DNA of 64,000 nt, from the NCBI GenBank assembly GCA_045129695.1, contig JBGVJZ010000006.1, forward strand, positions 1 through 64,000. The letters run 5' to 3'. Shown piece by piece: positions 51,865 to 61,348 of the stretch (its first letter is position 1; every line of letters starts with the position of its first letter). The position numbers were made by a program, and so were the translations under genes. The notes beneath the pieces were generated by a model that saw only the letters and a program-made list of their open reading frames with translations, searched no databases and had not been told where the DNA came from. Source of the stretch: Eshraghiella sp045129695. Its GTDB lineage: Bacteria; Bacillota; Clostridia; Lachnospirales; Lachnospiraceae.

Positions 51865-51870
51865 ATTATA
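51865..51870 (-). promoter_or_regulatory. -10 box before the six-gene signalling operon
   Basis: TATAAT with a preceding TGA (extended -10) on the minus strand, about 50 bases before the first coding start. The -35 region is poor (T-rich), so an activator or an extended -10 promoter is possible. Confidence 0.55.
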
Positions 51871-51878
51871 TCATGTAA

Positions 51879-52655
51879 TTAATCCAAAAAACCTTCATCG
51901 CTCAAAACCTTCAATGATTGAATCTGATTCTCTATTGATGTTGTTTCTATCAATACAGCAGCATCTCTCATATAGCTTTCATAAGATTTATAAAATCCTG
52001 CACGGTCTATTTTTCCATTTCCCCATGCAAGATGAAGATCACTTACCAAATCATTGTCATTTATATGAATATGCTTCACATACTTTCCAAGCTTCTGTGA
52101 CCATATTTCCGGATTAACCTTAGATATTGATGCATGAGCATAATCAAGGCATACACCATAATTAGAATAGCTGCACAGCTGTTCCGATAACTTAACCATT
52201 ATATCCGGTGTAGTATCAAACATATTTTCCAAATATATTGATATATCCTTATGCCTTTCAAGTATTTCACTCCAACACACAACATTCTGCTTAATCCAGC
52301 TTTCTATGTATGCTTCAGTATTAAGAAACGGATTATAATTAGTATGAAACACAACACCTAATGCTCCGACCTTCTTTGCAGCTTCAATGCTCTGCTCAAT
52401 TCTTAACACTGAAATTTCACGAATCCTGCTATCAACGCTGAATGGTATCACATCAAAAAAAGCTCCATGAATCGTGCAATATTCAGGCAATAAATTTTGT
52501 GAATATGTCTCAATAATCTGATTCAGTCTGTTTCCATCATCCAATACAGCCGGATTATAAAAATCATTATATTCAAACCCCAACGAATATTTTTCTGCAA
52601 GAGACAACGATTCCTGTAGATTATTTATATCAGGAATTATAAGTAATTGTTTCAT
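51879..52655 (-). CDS. Sugar phosphate isomerase/epimerase-like TIM-barrel protein
   Basis: A 258-residue AP-endonuclease-2/xylose isomerase-like TIM barrel. Conserved features are YCTIHGAFFDVI, LGVVFHTNYNP, IYLENMFDTTP (metal Glu), YGVCLDYAHA (metal Asp-x-x-His) and YVKHIHINDNDLVSDLHLAWGNG (metal His and Asp). The ligands are complete, so it is likely an active metal-dependent isomerase or epimerase; the substrate is unknown. SD AGGAGG. It lies 62 bp upstream of the signalling run in the same orientation. Confidence 0.83.
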   Translation of the reverse strand: MKQLLIIPDINNLQESLSLAEKYSLGFEYNDFYNPAVLDDGNRLNQIIETYSQNLLPEYCTIHGAFFDVIPFSVDSRIREISVLRIEQSIEAAKKVGALGVVFHTNYNPFLNTEAYIESWIKQNVVCWSEILERHKDISIYLENMFDTTPDIMVKLSEQLCSYSNYGVCLDYAHASISKVNPEIWSQKLGKYVKHIHINDNDLVSDLHLAWGNGKIDRAGFYKSYESYMRDAAVLIETTSIENQIQSLKVLSDEGFLD

Positions 52656-52771
52656 GCCAAGCCTCCTAGTTTATCAGTTGTGATACTTATTACAAACTGT
52701 TATCTAATACTTTTACCGCCCTAAAAAACTGCAATAATTATATCAAAAACAGCAATGTATAACAACAAATT

Positions 52772-53533
52772 TCAAAGTCTTCCTGTTATTTTATATTGAA
52801 CTATAGCAAAAAATTCCCTGACCATATAATTTACAAACAGAATCCTGTCCGATTCTGCCGGAATTCCGCTTACTTCATACCCTTTCTTCTCACATATCTT
52901 CACAGCCCTGTATATATGAAAATTATTAGTCACAACCCCAATAGAAGGACTTTCTCCTTCAAAATTACTTTCTATTATATTCATTGAAAATTCAATATTC
53001 TCTTCTGTGCTGGTGGACTTATCCTCCATTATTATCCGTTCAGGATTAATACCATTTTCAATCAGATAGTTATACATACACTGTGCCTCGGATAAATCCT
53101 CACCCGGTCCCTTTCCACCTGACACAACAGCTATTGTATCAGGATTCTCATCCAGATATTCCTTTGCCGCTTCCAGTCTTTTTCTAAGGGAATTAGTTAT
53201 TCTGGTGCCCCTTACCTGTGCTCCCAGAACAATTACATAGTCAAGATTATTCTGCGGCTTAACGGTCATTACCGACACAACCAGGCCCTCCACTACACCG
53301 AAAAACACAGCACACAGGCTTATAAAAATTACGAACCCTCTCTTAAGCCCCGTCGGAATATGCCATATTCGCTTATAATCCAAAAATCCTGCAATCGTAA
53401 TAATAGCAAAAAATACAAATGCCGCGAACCACACGGGTGCAAAAGCTGTCCCAATACCTGCATACCCCACCATAATGCACCAATATATAAGACAAACTAA
53501 TGTCAAAAAACCAAATAAAATAATAAAACTCAT
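52772..53533 (-). CDS. DUF218 (YdcF/ElyC/SanA-like) membrane protein
   Basis: A 253-residue protein. Three to four hydrophobic segments lie in the first ~85 residues, followed by a DUF218 domain (about 95-250). That domain has YVIVLGAQVRGTRITNSL, IAVVSGGKGPGEDLSEAQ, MEDKSTSTEENIEFS and GVVTNNFHIYRA, the conserved core of this family. YdcF/ElyC-like proteins affect envelope integrity in other bacteria; the reaction is not known. SD AAGGAGG. Confidence 0.87.
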   Translation of the reverse strand: MSFIILFGFLTLVCLIYWCIMVGYAGIGTAFAPVWFAAFVFFAIITIAGFLDYKRIWHIPTGLKRGFVIFISLCAVFFGVVEGLVVSVMTVKPQNNLDYVIVLGAQVRGTRITNSLRKRLEAAKEYLDENPDTIAVVSGGKGPGEDLSEAQCMYNYLIENGINPERIIMEDKSTSTEENIEFSMNIIESNFEGESPSIGVVTNNFHIYRAVKICEKKGYEVSGIPAESDRILFVNYMVREFFAIVQYKITGRL

Positions 53534-53609
53534 ACTTCCTCCTTTTTTAGCAAAATATTTCTTTTATTATAATATAAATTAACCAGAAAATGAAATGATT
53601 TTTATTATA

Positions 53610-53639
53610 TTGAAATAAAACCTAATACTATGCTATAAT
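53610..53639 (+). promoter_or_regulatory. Promoter of prfC
   Basis: TTGAAA (53610-53615), an 18-bp spacer and TATAAT (53634-53639), about 55 bases before the coding start. Confidence 0.7.
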
Positions 53640-53693
53640 TTTGAAGAATTTTGACGTATAAAGCGTCTAAAAAAAGATAAAGAGGACAAAACA

Positions 53694-55283
53694 TTGGCTA
53701 ATTTAAATGATGAAATCAAAAAAAGAAGAACATTTGCCATAATTTCCCATCCGGATGCCGGTAAAACAACCCTGACAGAGAAATTTCTTCTCTACGGAGG
53801 AGCCATCAACCTTGCCGGCTCCGTAAAAGGTAAGAAAACTGCCAAGCACGCCGTTTCTGACTGGATGGAAATTGAAAAAGAAAGAGGTATTTCCGTTACT
53901 TCTTCCGTTCTTCAGTTTAATTATGACGGATACTGCATTAACATACTGGACACTCCCGGACATGAAGATTTCTCCGAGGATACCTATCGTACCTTAATGG
54001 CTGCCGACTCAGCCGTAATGGTTATTGATGGTTCAAAGGGTGTTGAGAAGCAGACCATCAAGCTTTTCAAGGTATGTGTAATGCGTCATATTCCTATTTT
54101 TACTTTTATTAATAAGATGGACAGGGATGCTAATGACCCGTTTGAGCTTTGTGACGAAATAGAGAGCATTCTCGGAATCAAGACCTGTCCTGTTAACTGG
54201 CCTATAGGTTCAGGTAAGGAATTTAAGGGTGTTTATGACAGAAACACCGGAGTTGTATCGACTTTTACTGCTGCGATGAACGGTCAGAAGGAGGTTGAAG
54301 AAAAAGACTTTCCTGTTGACTCTGATGAATTAATTAACGAAATCGGCTCTTCCTTCCGAGAAAAATTATTGGAAGATATTGAATTGCTTGACGGAGCTGG
54401 TGCAGATTTTGATATGGATGCAGTAAGTGCCGGAGAATTATCACCTGTATTTTTCGGCTCTGCATTAACCAATTTCGGTGTAGAGACATTTTTGCGTCAT
54501 TTTCTTCAGATGACCACCTCTCCACTGCCAAGACTTTCCAATGATGGTCTGATAGACCCATTTAAGGAAGACTTTTCCGCTTTTGTATTTAAAATACAGG
54601 CCAACATGAACAAAGCCCACAGGGACAGAATTGCTTTCATGCGTATCTGTTCTGGTGAATTTGAAGCCGGCATGGAGGTTAACCATGTTCAGGGCGGACG
54701 TAAGGTTAAGCTTTCCCAGCCACAGCAGTTAATGGCTTCTGAGCGTAAGATTATTGAAAAAGCCTATGCCGGAGATATTATCGGTGTATTTGATCCGGGA
54801 ATTTTCTCAATCGGTGACACACTATGCATCTCCAATAAAAAATTTGAATATGAAGGAATTCCTACTTTTGCCCCTGAGCATTTCGCAAGGGTTCGACAGA
54901 TTGATACAATGAAAAGAAAACAGTTCATAAAGGGTATTAATCAGATTGCACAGGAAGGTGCCATTCAGATTTTTCAGGAGTTTAATACCGGTATGGAGGA
55001 AATCATCGTAGGTGTTGTAGGTGTTCTCCAGTTTGACGTATTAAAATTTCGTCTGGAATCAGAATACAATGTAGAAATCAGACTTGAGCCTCTCCCATAC
55101 GAATATATCCGCTGGATTGGCAATCCTACCGAGGTCAATATCGACCGCCTCGTAGGAACCTCAGATATGAAGAAAATCATGGATCTCAAAGGTCGTCCTC
55201 TACTTCTGTTCATTAATGAATGGAGTATCGGAATGGTATTAGACAGAAACAAAGGACTTGTACTGAATGACTTTGCAAAGTAA
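53694..55283 (+). CDS. prfC: Peptide chain release factor 3
   Basis: A 529-residue translational GTPase that recycles RF1/RF2 after peptide release. G1 is ISHPDAGKTTLTEK, the switch II motif DTPGHEDFSEDTYR and G4 NKMDRDA. The later RF3 domain stretches (IFQEFNTGMEEIIVGVVGVL, YEYIRWI) distinguish it from EF-G. The start codon is TTG, with SD AGAGGA upstream, and no earlier start is available after the promoter. It is transcribed alone. Confidence 0.96.
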   Translation: MANLNDEIKKRRTFAIISHPDAGKTTLTEKFLLYGGAINLAGSVKGKKTAKHAVSDWMEIEKERGISVTSSVLQFNYDGYCINILDTPGHEDFSEDTYRTLMAADSAVMVIDGSKGVEKQTIKLFKVCVMRHIPIFTFINKMDRDANDPFELCDEIESILGIKTCPVNWPIGSGKEFKGVYDRNTGVVSTFTAAMNGQKEVEEKDFPVDSDELINEIGSSFREKLLEDIELLDGAGADFDMDAVSAGELSPVFFGSALTNFGVETFLRHFLQMTTSPLPRLSNDGLIDPFKEDFSAFVFKIQANMNKAHRDRIAFMRICSGEFEAGMEVNHVQGGRKVKLSQPQQLMASERKIIEKAYAGDIIGVFDPGIFSIGDTLCISNKKFEYEGIPTFAPEHFARVRQIDTMKRKQFIKGINQIAQEGAIQIFQEFNTGMEEIIVGVVGVLQFDVLKFRLESEYNVEIRLEPLPYEYIRWIGNPTEVNIDRLVGTSDMKKIMDLKGRPLLLFINEWSIGMVLDRNKGLVLNDFAK

Positions 55284-55285
55284 AT

Positions 55286-55360
55286 GCATGAGCAATGAGC
55301 CATGCACGGATGAGCTGAATTGTCTGCTGTGAGCGTGCTCACATGCAGACATGTTCATGC
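55286..55360. repeat. Nested palindromic element after prfC
   Basis: TGTCTGC-TG-TGAGC and GCTCA-CAT-GCAGACA form a long hairpin (55320-55351), enclosed by an outer pair GCATGAGCA / TGTTCATGC (55286-55294 and 55352-55360, one mismatch). The result is a branched, near-symmetrical 75-base structure. It lacks a T tract, so it is not itself a terminator. It could be a repeated extragenic palindrome or an mRNA-stabilising end. Confidence 0.55.
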
Positions 55361-55377
55361 GGTGATTTGCACAGAAA

Positions 55378-55400
55378 AAAGCTCACCTTCGTGAGCTTTT
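55378..55400. terminator. Bidirectional terminator after prfC
   Basis: AAAGCTCAC pairs with GTGAGCTTT around CTTC. The plus strand ends in TTTT, and the minus strand in TTTTTTC. It serves prfC and the convergent zinc-ribbon gene. Confidence 0.8.
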
Positions 55401-55434
55401 CATAAACAGCAACAGCTGTCACCAGCTTATTATA

Positions 55435-56196
55435 TTAATTAGGCATTACATACCAGTTTCCTGCTGATTTGTATAAAGTTAATACAGACTCTTCTTCTTC
55501 CCATTCTTCATCATAATAGTTCCATCTCTCGTAAGAAACCTCTACTTCACAAATCTTCTGAATGCTTACTTTGACATCCGTATCATCTTCAATCTCTTCA
55601 ATGACATCCTTAACATCATCTCTGTCATAATAGTCTTTGTCTTCAATCTTAATGCGTCTGTATTTAATCTCGTAGTCATCATCATGCCATACCGCTGCAA
55701 GATCATAACTATCCTGAAGATCCTCAATCAATTCTCTCTTGGTCATATCTTCGCTTTCCTTAATTGCTTTCAGCATTGTATTAGACATTGTAGCATTGAT
55801 ATATTTCTTAGCATTCATATCAGCTTCTGCACTATAGTATGCTTTAATTGCACCCTTCATTGTAAGACTTCCGCTTCCGACTATACTTCTGAAGAAAAAT
55901 ACAACAAACCAGATTAAGAAAACTGACGCTACAGCTGCTACGGGAATAAGCCATACCTTATTCTTCACGAGCTTCTTAAGCTTATTCTCTGATGGTACCC
56001 CTGCTGCACCGGCAGCCTGTGGTGCTCCATATGACTGTGCATATGTATACTGTGGCTGACCCTGTGGCTGACCCTGTGACTGAGGCTGTGGCTGACCCTG
56101 TGACTGAGGCTGAACCTCCGGCTGCTTAGTTCCGCAGCTACCACAAAACCTGGTGGCATCCTCTAACTGTGTACCGCAATTACTACAAAACTTCAT
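55435..56196 (-). CDS. Zinc-ribbon membrane protein
   Basis: A 253-residue protein. An N-terminal zinc ribbon (FCSNCGTQLEDATRFCGSCG) lies in the cytoplasm, followed by a low-complexity Gln/Pro/Ser linker (about 25-60, repeated QSQGQPQ units) and one transmembrane helix (about 77-100). The C-terminal outward domain (about 115-253) has an acidic, repeated YD/DD-rich sequence (DDVKDVIEEIEDDTDVK) and resembles extracellular domains of unknown function in Firmicute surface proteins. No enzyme motif is seen. SD GGAGG. Function unknown. Confidence 0.8.
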   Translation of the reverse strand: MKFCSNCGTQLEDATRFCGSCGTKQPEVQPQSQGQPQPQSQGQPQGQPQYTYAQSYGAPQAAGAAGVPSENKLKKLVKNKVWLIPVAAVASVFLIWFVVFFFRSIVGSGSLTMKGAIKAYYSAEADMNAKKYINATMSNTMLKAIKESEDMTKRELIEDLQDSYDLAAVWHDDDYEIKYRRIKIEDKDYYDRDDVKDVIEEIEDDTDVKVSIQKICEVEVSYERWNYYDEEWEEEESVLTLYKSAGNWYVMPN

Positions 56197-56258
56197 TACT
56201 ATTCCTCCAAATGTGTATTTTTAAACATTATACATAAATAATTGCAACCATGCAAGTA

Positions 56259-57638
56259 TTAAAATGCCGGCTCATCAACAATTGAAACATAGCTTAGTTC
56301 CGCGAGAGTTCTCACATCCGTATTGCTGCCATCAATATAACCAAAATATCCGGCAATATCATTATCCCCCATCATAACATCTGCTCCGAGGAGAAAATAC
56401 ATTAACCCATTATTGGAATCATCATTAGTCACATCAACAAAATACCATTTGCCATCCAGCAGTACCACATTCCATGCATGCTCCGCATTAATAACAACAT
56501 CGCATTCAATTCCCATCGCATTTAACAGGACCTTGTATGCCTTGGCATACCCCTCACATACTGCCTCCTTATTAATAAGAGCTCCATAAGCCGTCTGAAT
56601 CATATATGAACCATTATCATTATAGCTGACTCTGCTCCTTAAGTATTCATGTGCAGCATAAATTTTGTCATAATCCGTTCCTGAAAAAGCTGCTTTCACA
56701 TTATTAACAGTCTCCTCCTGCAAAGCAAGCTGTTCATATGTATTATAGGAATAATAATAAATTGCATATACCGAATGACTTCCAACGTTATTTTCAATAT
56801 CCTGAACCTTCTTAAACATAAAAAGTGCTACACCATTACTATAGTACTTCTGATAATCCAGTCCCAGCGAATCGTAAAGGAATCTGTCCCTTTCATTAAA
56901 ATTATAAAAGGACGGCTCCGCCTCTGCCTTACTCTTAAGCACATCCATTTCACCGGCCAAATCATCAAAAAGTCCCTTTGGCGTAATAACATATCTGACC
57001 TGCTTCTTGCCCTCTTTCAATGTAAGAATTTCTTTACCGAAATCCGAGAGCTCATCCTGAGTTATAACAGGCTTATAAGCTTTGTCTGTAACCAGCTTGG
57101 AATAATAATCAAAATCAGGCTTATCAACAATTATCTTGGTAAAGGAGAACACAGCACTATCTTCACTGTTAACATCAATCGTTGGCACCTCGGTGGTTGG
57201 ACTGACCGTTGCCGGCTTAGTTGCCGGAGATATTGTAGTGCTCTCTGTAATTGCCGCAGAAGTACTTTCTTGCGTTGTGGTTATATTCTCAACTGTTTCT
57301 GCTGTTGTAGGAGCCGTTGTGACATTAATAACCGTTGTTGAAGGCTGCTGTGAAGTTGTTGTATTGGTGGTGGACGGAGCCTCCGTCACAATGGTCGTAA
57401 TATCCATCGTAGTGGTATCGTCCCCCGAAGTGGCATTAACTGACGTATCCGGCTGTACCGTATTGTCCAAAACGCCCTCGTCTCTAATGGAAATGCTCTC
57501 AGAAAGCTGAGTTGTAGACATAGTATTGCTACTATTATGAGGCATATTACCCATACGACTCAGATTAACAGTCGCAAAAATAATACACCCAAATAAAACC
57601 GCTGAACCTGCGGCAATGAGTATTCTTTTTTTAATCAT
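56259..57638 (-). CDS. Membrane-anchored transglutaminase-like protein
   Basis: A 459-residue protein with an N-terminal membrane segment (about 6-26). A long Thr/Ser-rich linker (about 40-150, with TTTTSQQPSTT and similar) leads to a transglutaminase-like domain (about 300-420). The catalytic triad is visible as EAVCEGYAKAY (Cys), AEHAWNVVLLDGKWYF (His) and FVDVTNDD (Asp). Such domains in bacteria are often cysteine proteases or protein cross-linking enzymes acting at the cell surface. The Thr-rich linker is typical of extended extracellular spacers. The next gene in the same orientation encodes a zinc-ribbon membrane protein, 62 bp away. Confidence 0.83.
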   Translation of the reverse strand: MIKKRILIAAGSAVLFGCIIFATVNLSRMGNMPHNSSNTMSTTQLSESISIRDEGVLDNTVQPDTSVNATSGDDTTTMDITTIVTEAPSTTNTTTSQQPSTTVINVTTAPTTAETVENITTTQESTSAAITESTTISPATKPATVSPTTEVPTIDVNSEDSAVFSFTKIIVDKPDFDYYSKLVTDKAYKPVITQDELSDFGKEILTLKEGKKQVRYVITPKGLFDDLAGEMDVLKSKAEAEPSFYNFNERDRFLYDSLGLDYQKYYSNGVALFMFKKVQDIENNVGSHSVYAIYYYSYNTYEQLALQEETVNNVKAAFSGTDYDKIYAAHEYLRSRVSYNDNGSYMIQTAYGALINKEAVCEGYAKAYKVLLNAMGIECDVVINAEHAWNVVLLDGKWYFVDVTNDDSNNGLMYFLLGADVMMGDNDIAGYFGYIDGSNTDVRTLAELSYVSIVDEPAF

Positions 57639-57732
57639 TTATATAAACCCTCTATCAAAACGTCATCACATGGATGACCGGACAAAAAACTAAATTAATA
57701 TGTTACAAATATATATATAAACAAATAATAAC

Positions 57733-57761
57733 TTGCAAAAACAAAAAGTAATTTCTATACT
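57733..57761 (+). promoter_or_regulatory. Promoter of the PHP gene
   Basis: TTGCAA (57733-57738), a 17-bp spacer and TATACT (57756-57761), about 80 bases before the coding start. Confidence 0.7.
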
Positions 57762-57841
57762 TTATTATAGTGTAACAAATATAATGTGCTTTTTCCATAG
57801 TAAAAATGTGTCAAAATTTGTAAAATATTAGGAGAATAATT

Positions 57842-58684
57842 ATGAGATTTGTAGACTTACATGTACATTCAACTGCTTCGGATGGTACTTTCAGCCCAAG
57901 AGAGCTTGTAAAAGCAGCATCAAAATGCGGTTTGTCAGCCTTTGCCTTAACCGACCACGACACAGTTGCAGGAATTGACCCTGCAATCGAAGCAGGAACT
58001 GCCCATAATATCGAGGTAATTCCGGGTATCGAAATCAGTACTAATTATAAAGATAAAGAAATTCATATCGTTGGAATTTATATAAATCACCATGATGAGA
58101 ATTTTATAAGAGGCATAGGAAGCGAAATTGAACGCAGGAACAGACGGAACAGTATTTTAATTGATAAATTTAATGAACATGGTTTTCCCATCTCGATGGA
58201 CGAAATGATTTCAACGTTCCCTGACAGCGTTATTACAAGAGCTCATTTTGCCGCTTTTATGGTCAAAAAAGGTTATGTGAACAGCAATAAGGAAGCATTT
58301 GACAGATACCTTGGAGACGGAATGTCACTTTATGTACCAAGAGAAAGAAAAAGTCCCGGAGAGGCAATCGAACTTATCAGAAGTGCAGGTGGAGTTCCAA
58401 TTCTTGCACATCCGCTGCTATACCATCTCACACTCGGGGAATTAAGAGACTTGTGCAGTGAGCTGATAGAATACGGACTTATAGGAATTGAGACAATGTA
58501 TTCCACCTATAAGGGATTTGACGAGCAGAATATACGGGCACTCGCCAGAGAGATGAATATGTTGGAATCCGGCGGTTCGGATTTTCATGGTGCCAATAAG
58601 CCGCATATCCGATTAGGCAGCGGAATGGGTAATTTAAGAATTAACTATTCCTACCTTGAAAAGCTCAGAAATTCAATACGTTAA
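57842..58684 (+). CDS. PHP-domain phosphoesterase
   Basis: A 280-residue PHP-domain protein. Metal-binding motifs are in the order DLHVHSTASDG, LTDHDTVAG, IPGIEIS, TRAHFAAFM, VPILAHP and GGSDFHG. It resembles the YciV/RnaAM-type nucleoside-3',5'-bisphosphate phosphatase/5'-3' RNase group. Catalytic residues look complete, and there is no membrane segment. SD AGGAG. It is transcribed alone. Confidence 0.87.
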   Translation: MRFVDLHVHSTASDGTFSPRELVKAASKCGLSAFALTDHDTVAGIDPAIEAGTAHNIEVIPGIEISTNYKDKEIHIVGIYINHHDENFIRGIGSEIERRNRRNSILIDKFNEHGFPISMDEMISTFPDSVITRAHFAAFMVKKGYVNSNKEAFDRYLGDGMSLYVPRERKSPGEAIELIRSAGGVPILAHPLLYHLTLGELRDLCSELIEYGLIGIETMYSTYKGFDEQNIRALAREMNMLESGGSDFHGANKPHIRLGSGMGNLRINYSYLEKLRNSIR

Positions 58685-58685
58685 T

Positions 58686-58736
58686 TTAAAAAGAGTGTAA
58701 TAGAAATATTGATGACATATTTCTATTACACTCTTT
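58686..58736. terminator. Long perfect hairpin terminator
   Basis: A perfect 20-bp inverted repeat (58690-58709 with 58717-58736) around a seven-base loop. On the minus strand it is followed by TTTTTAAATT and lies six bases after the DUF815 gene stop. It also closes the PHP gene transcript from the other side. Confidence 0.85.
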
Positions 58737-58742
58737 GGTACT

Positions 58743-60029
58743 TTATTGTTCTTCAAAACCTGAAAGATAATTCATAAACTGTTGTGCATTTCTTCCCGAT
58801 AAACCTCCATGGGAAATTTCCCATTTATTGGCCTCCAAAAGCAGCTCCGCCTCGTCCATCTTAATATTATTTTTCTTTGCAAGCCCTTTAATTATCTCAT
58901 TGAATTGTCTCTTATCCGGTGAACCGTAATAGATTGATACACCAAATCTTGCTGCAAGAGATAATTTTTCCTGAACGGTATCCCTTGAATGAAGATCATC
59001 ATCCCTCTCCTCCTTATCGGAGAACTTCTCTCTGACAAGATGCCGTCTGTTAGAGGTCGCATATATAAGCACGTTATCAGGCCTTTTCTCCAGTCCACCC
59101 TCTATTACAGCCTTTAAAAATTTATATTCTATCTCAAATTCTTCAAATGACAAATCATCCATATAAATTATGAATTTGTAATTACGATCCTTTATCTGAT
59201 TAATAACATCTGATAAATCCTTAAACTGATGCTTGTATATCTCAATCATTCTTAAGCCCCTGTCGTAATATTCATTAAGAATTGCTTTTATGCTTGAGGA
59301 TTTACCTGTTCCGCTGTCTCCAAACAGCAGAACATTATTAGCCTTCCTGCCCGCAAGAAACGCCTCGGTATTATCTGTGAGTTTCTTTTTCTGTGCTTCA
59401 TATCCGATTAAATCATTAAGGTATATATGCTCAACGCTTATTACAGGTTCTATATTACATGAAACTGAATCTGATTTATGGTTAATTCTGAATGCTTTAA
59501 ACATTCCAAACTTACCTACACCAATTTCGCCATAGAAACGACATACAGTTCTCATAAACTCATCTGCATCCTTCGCAACAGATAACTGCTCAGTCATATC
59601 AATTATACTGTTACGTATTCTTTTATTGAAATATTTATCCTGTTCATTATTATTTTCAAAATCTGTAAGCATTGACAGATTAGTATTATATTTGTAATCA
59701 AAAATATACAGATCAGTATTAAAAATCTTCATAAGTACTTCAAAATCATGGTGTGCAGCTTTGTTAATACTTCCTTCAATATACCCCTTTCTTTCACAGG
59801 ATATACTGAAAACATTCTCATTGGCAGCAATTATGTATGCCACATAATCCTTCCAAAGATCACCTTTAAATCCCATTTTCTCAGATACTGCAAGAATATG
59901 TGCCATAACCTCTGCAATATCCTCCTGAATTGACTCTAAATCCATTACATCATACGCAATTTCCATAAGCAGCCTGAATATTCTCTTATTCTCCGGCTCT
60001 CTGTATAAATACATCATGGGCGTTTTCAT
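58743..60029 (-). CDS. DUF815 AAA-type ATPase
   Basis: A 428-residue protein of the DUF815 family. A helical N-terminal region (about 1-200) precedes an AAA core with Walker A LLFGDSGTGKSSSIKAIL, Walker B KFIIYMDDLSFEE and sensor-type YATSNRRHLV. The DDLHSRDTVQEKLSLAARFG stretch follows. The role of this family is unknown. It lies 45 bp after pheA on the minus strand. Confidence 0.88.
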   Translation of the reverse strand: MKTPMMYLYREPENKRIFRLLMEIAYDVMDLESIQEDIAEVMAHILAVSEKMGFKGDLWKDYVAYIIAANENVFSISCERKGYIEGSINKAAHHDFEVLMKIFNTDLYIFDYKYNTNLSMLTDFENNNEQDKYFNKRIRNSIIDMTEQLSVAKDADEFMRTVCRFYGEIGVGKFGMFKAFRINHKSDSVSCNIEPVISVEHIYLNDLIGYEAQKKKLTDNTEAFLAGRKANNVLLFGDSGTGKSSSIKAILNEYYDRGLRMIEIYKHQFKDLSDVINQIKDRNYKFIIYMDDLSFEEFEIEYKFLKAVIEGGLEKRPDNVLIYATSNRRHLVREKFSDKEERDDDLHSRDTVQEKLSLAARFGVSIYYGSPDKRQFNEIIKGLAKKNNIKMDEAELLLEANKWEISHGGLSGRNAQQFMNYLSGFEEQ

Positions 60030-60073
60030 GTTGCCTCCAATCTGCCGCCATTATATATAGCGACCATTACACA

Positions 60074-61219
60074 TTAATAGTTCCCCAATAATTTTAAAGC
60101 GTTGGATTCCTCAGAAATTCCCCTTAATGCATTTCTGACTCCGGCATCCGCAAGATTCCCCTCAAAATCAACATAAAATCTGAACTCCCAGTTATGCTCC
60201 GGTATCGGTCTTGATTCAATCTTAGTCATATTAAGTCCATTGAACATAATATTGGAAATTACACTGTAAAGACTGCCTGCCCTGTGTTCTATTTCAAAGC
60301 AGATACTTACCTTTGTGGCATTTTTAACAAAGGCTCTTCTATTGCTTACAATTACAAAGCGGGTTGTGTTGGATGCGGCCGAATTAATTCCTTCACAAAG
60401 AATCTCCAGACCATACTCCTCTGCACAGTTCTTAGAAGCAATTGCAGCCTGAGTGTAATCATCCTCCGATGCAACCTTCTGTGCACTCACCGCATTGTTA
60501 ATATAGCTCTCTCTTTCCCATTCCTTATGTTCATCAAGGAATTTCGCACACTGCATAAGTGCCTGTGGGTGAGCGGATACCTTATTAATATCCGTAAGCT
60601 TAGTTCCCGGCTTTGCCAAAAGACAATGGTTAATCTTTACAAAGGTCTCAGCCACTATATAATTATTGTACTCCTGCAACAAATCATATGTGTCGCTTAC
60701 AATTCCGGCAGTTGAATTATCCATAGGCAGTACAGCATAATCAGCTTCACCTTTACTGACTAACTCCATTGCATCACGAAAGGTTTTAACATTAATATTA
60801 TCCACATCCGCACCAAAGAAATTAATCATTGCCTCATGGCTGTATGCACCGGGCAGCCCCTGATATACTACCTTCACATTATCACGTGCAATGTCATCCA
60901 TAATATCATAAGCTTCAAGCTTAGAATCTGCTGCCCTTGCTTCAAGCTTGCCGTATTGGAATTTGCGGCTCATCGCCATTATCTGTTTAAAAAGCTCAGC
61001 AACGCATTTTTTATCAAAATCTCCATCAACCATTCCGGTAAGTGTCTCAATCTTGGAATCTTCTCTTTCCTTATCAAATACTGCTTTACCTGTGGCAATT
61101 TTGTAATCTGCAACATTTGATGCAACCTTCATTCTTCTCTCAAACAAATCAATAATCTGACTATCTATTTCATCAATCTGTCTTCTTGATTCCTGTAAAT
61201 CAACAAACATTTTATTCAC
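60074..61219 (-). CDS. pheA: Bifunctional chorismate mutase/prephenate dehydratase
   Basis: A 381-residue P-protein for phenylalanine synthesis. An AroQ-type chorismate mutase domain (about 5-90; RRQIDEIDSQIIDLFERRMK) precedes a prephenate dehydratase domain (about 113-290; YQGLPGAYSHEAMINFFG and the catalytic Thr in SNTTRFVIV). A C-terminal ACT domain (about 300-376; CFEIEHRAGSLYSVISNIMF, ESRPIPEHNWEFRFYVDFEG) gives feedback inhibition by phenylalanine. An SD (AGAGGT) lies before the ATG. No leader peptide is seen. Confidence 0.95.
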   Translation of the reverse strand: MNKMFVDLQESRRQIDEIDSQIIDLFERRMKVASNVADYKIATGKAVFDKEREDSKIETLTGMVDGDFDKKCVAELFKQIMAMSRKFQYGKLEARAADSKLEAYDIMDDIARDNVKVVYQGLPGAYSHEAMINFFGADVDNINVKTFRDAMELVSKGEADYAVLPMDNSTAGIVSDTYDLLQEYNNYIVAETFVKINHCLLAKPGTKLTDINKVSAHPQALMQCAKFLDEHKEWERESYINNAVSAQKVASEDDYTQAAIASKNCAEEYGLEILCEGINSAASNTTRFVIVSNRRAFVKNATKVSICFEIEHRAGSLYSVISNIMFNGLNMTKIESRPIPEHNWEFRFYVDFEGNLADAGVRNALRGISEESNALKLLGNY

Positions 61220-61287
61220 CTCTTTAGCATATTGAGGTTATTATATCACATCTTTCTGATTAAGAAAATTGTTTTACCATATTCTTC

Positions 61288-61316
61288 TTGAAAAAGTTTT
61301 AGATTTGCTACATAAT
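61288..61316 (+). promoter_or_regulatory. Promoter of the DUF5050 gene
   Basis: TTGAAA (61288-61293), a 17-bp spacer and CATAAT (61311-61316), 33 bases before the ATG. Confidence 0.6.
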
Positions 61317-61348
61317 TAAATTAAAATATATGTTTGGGAGAATACATT

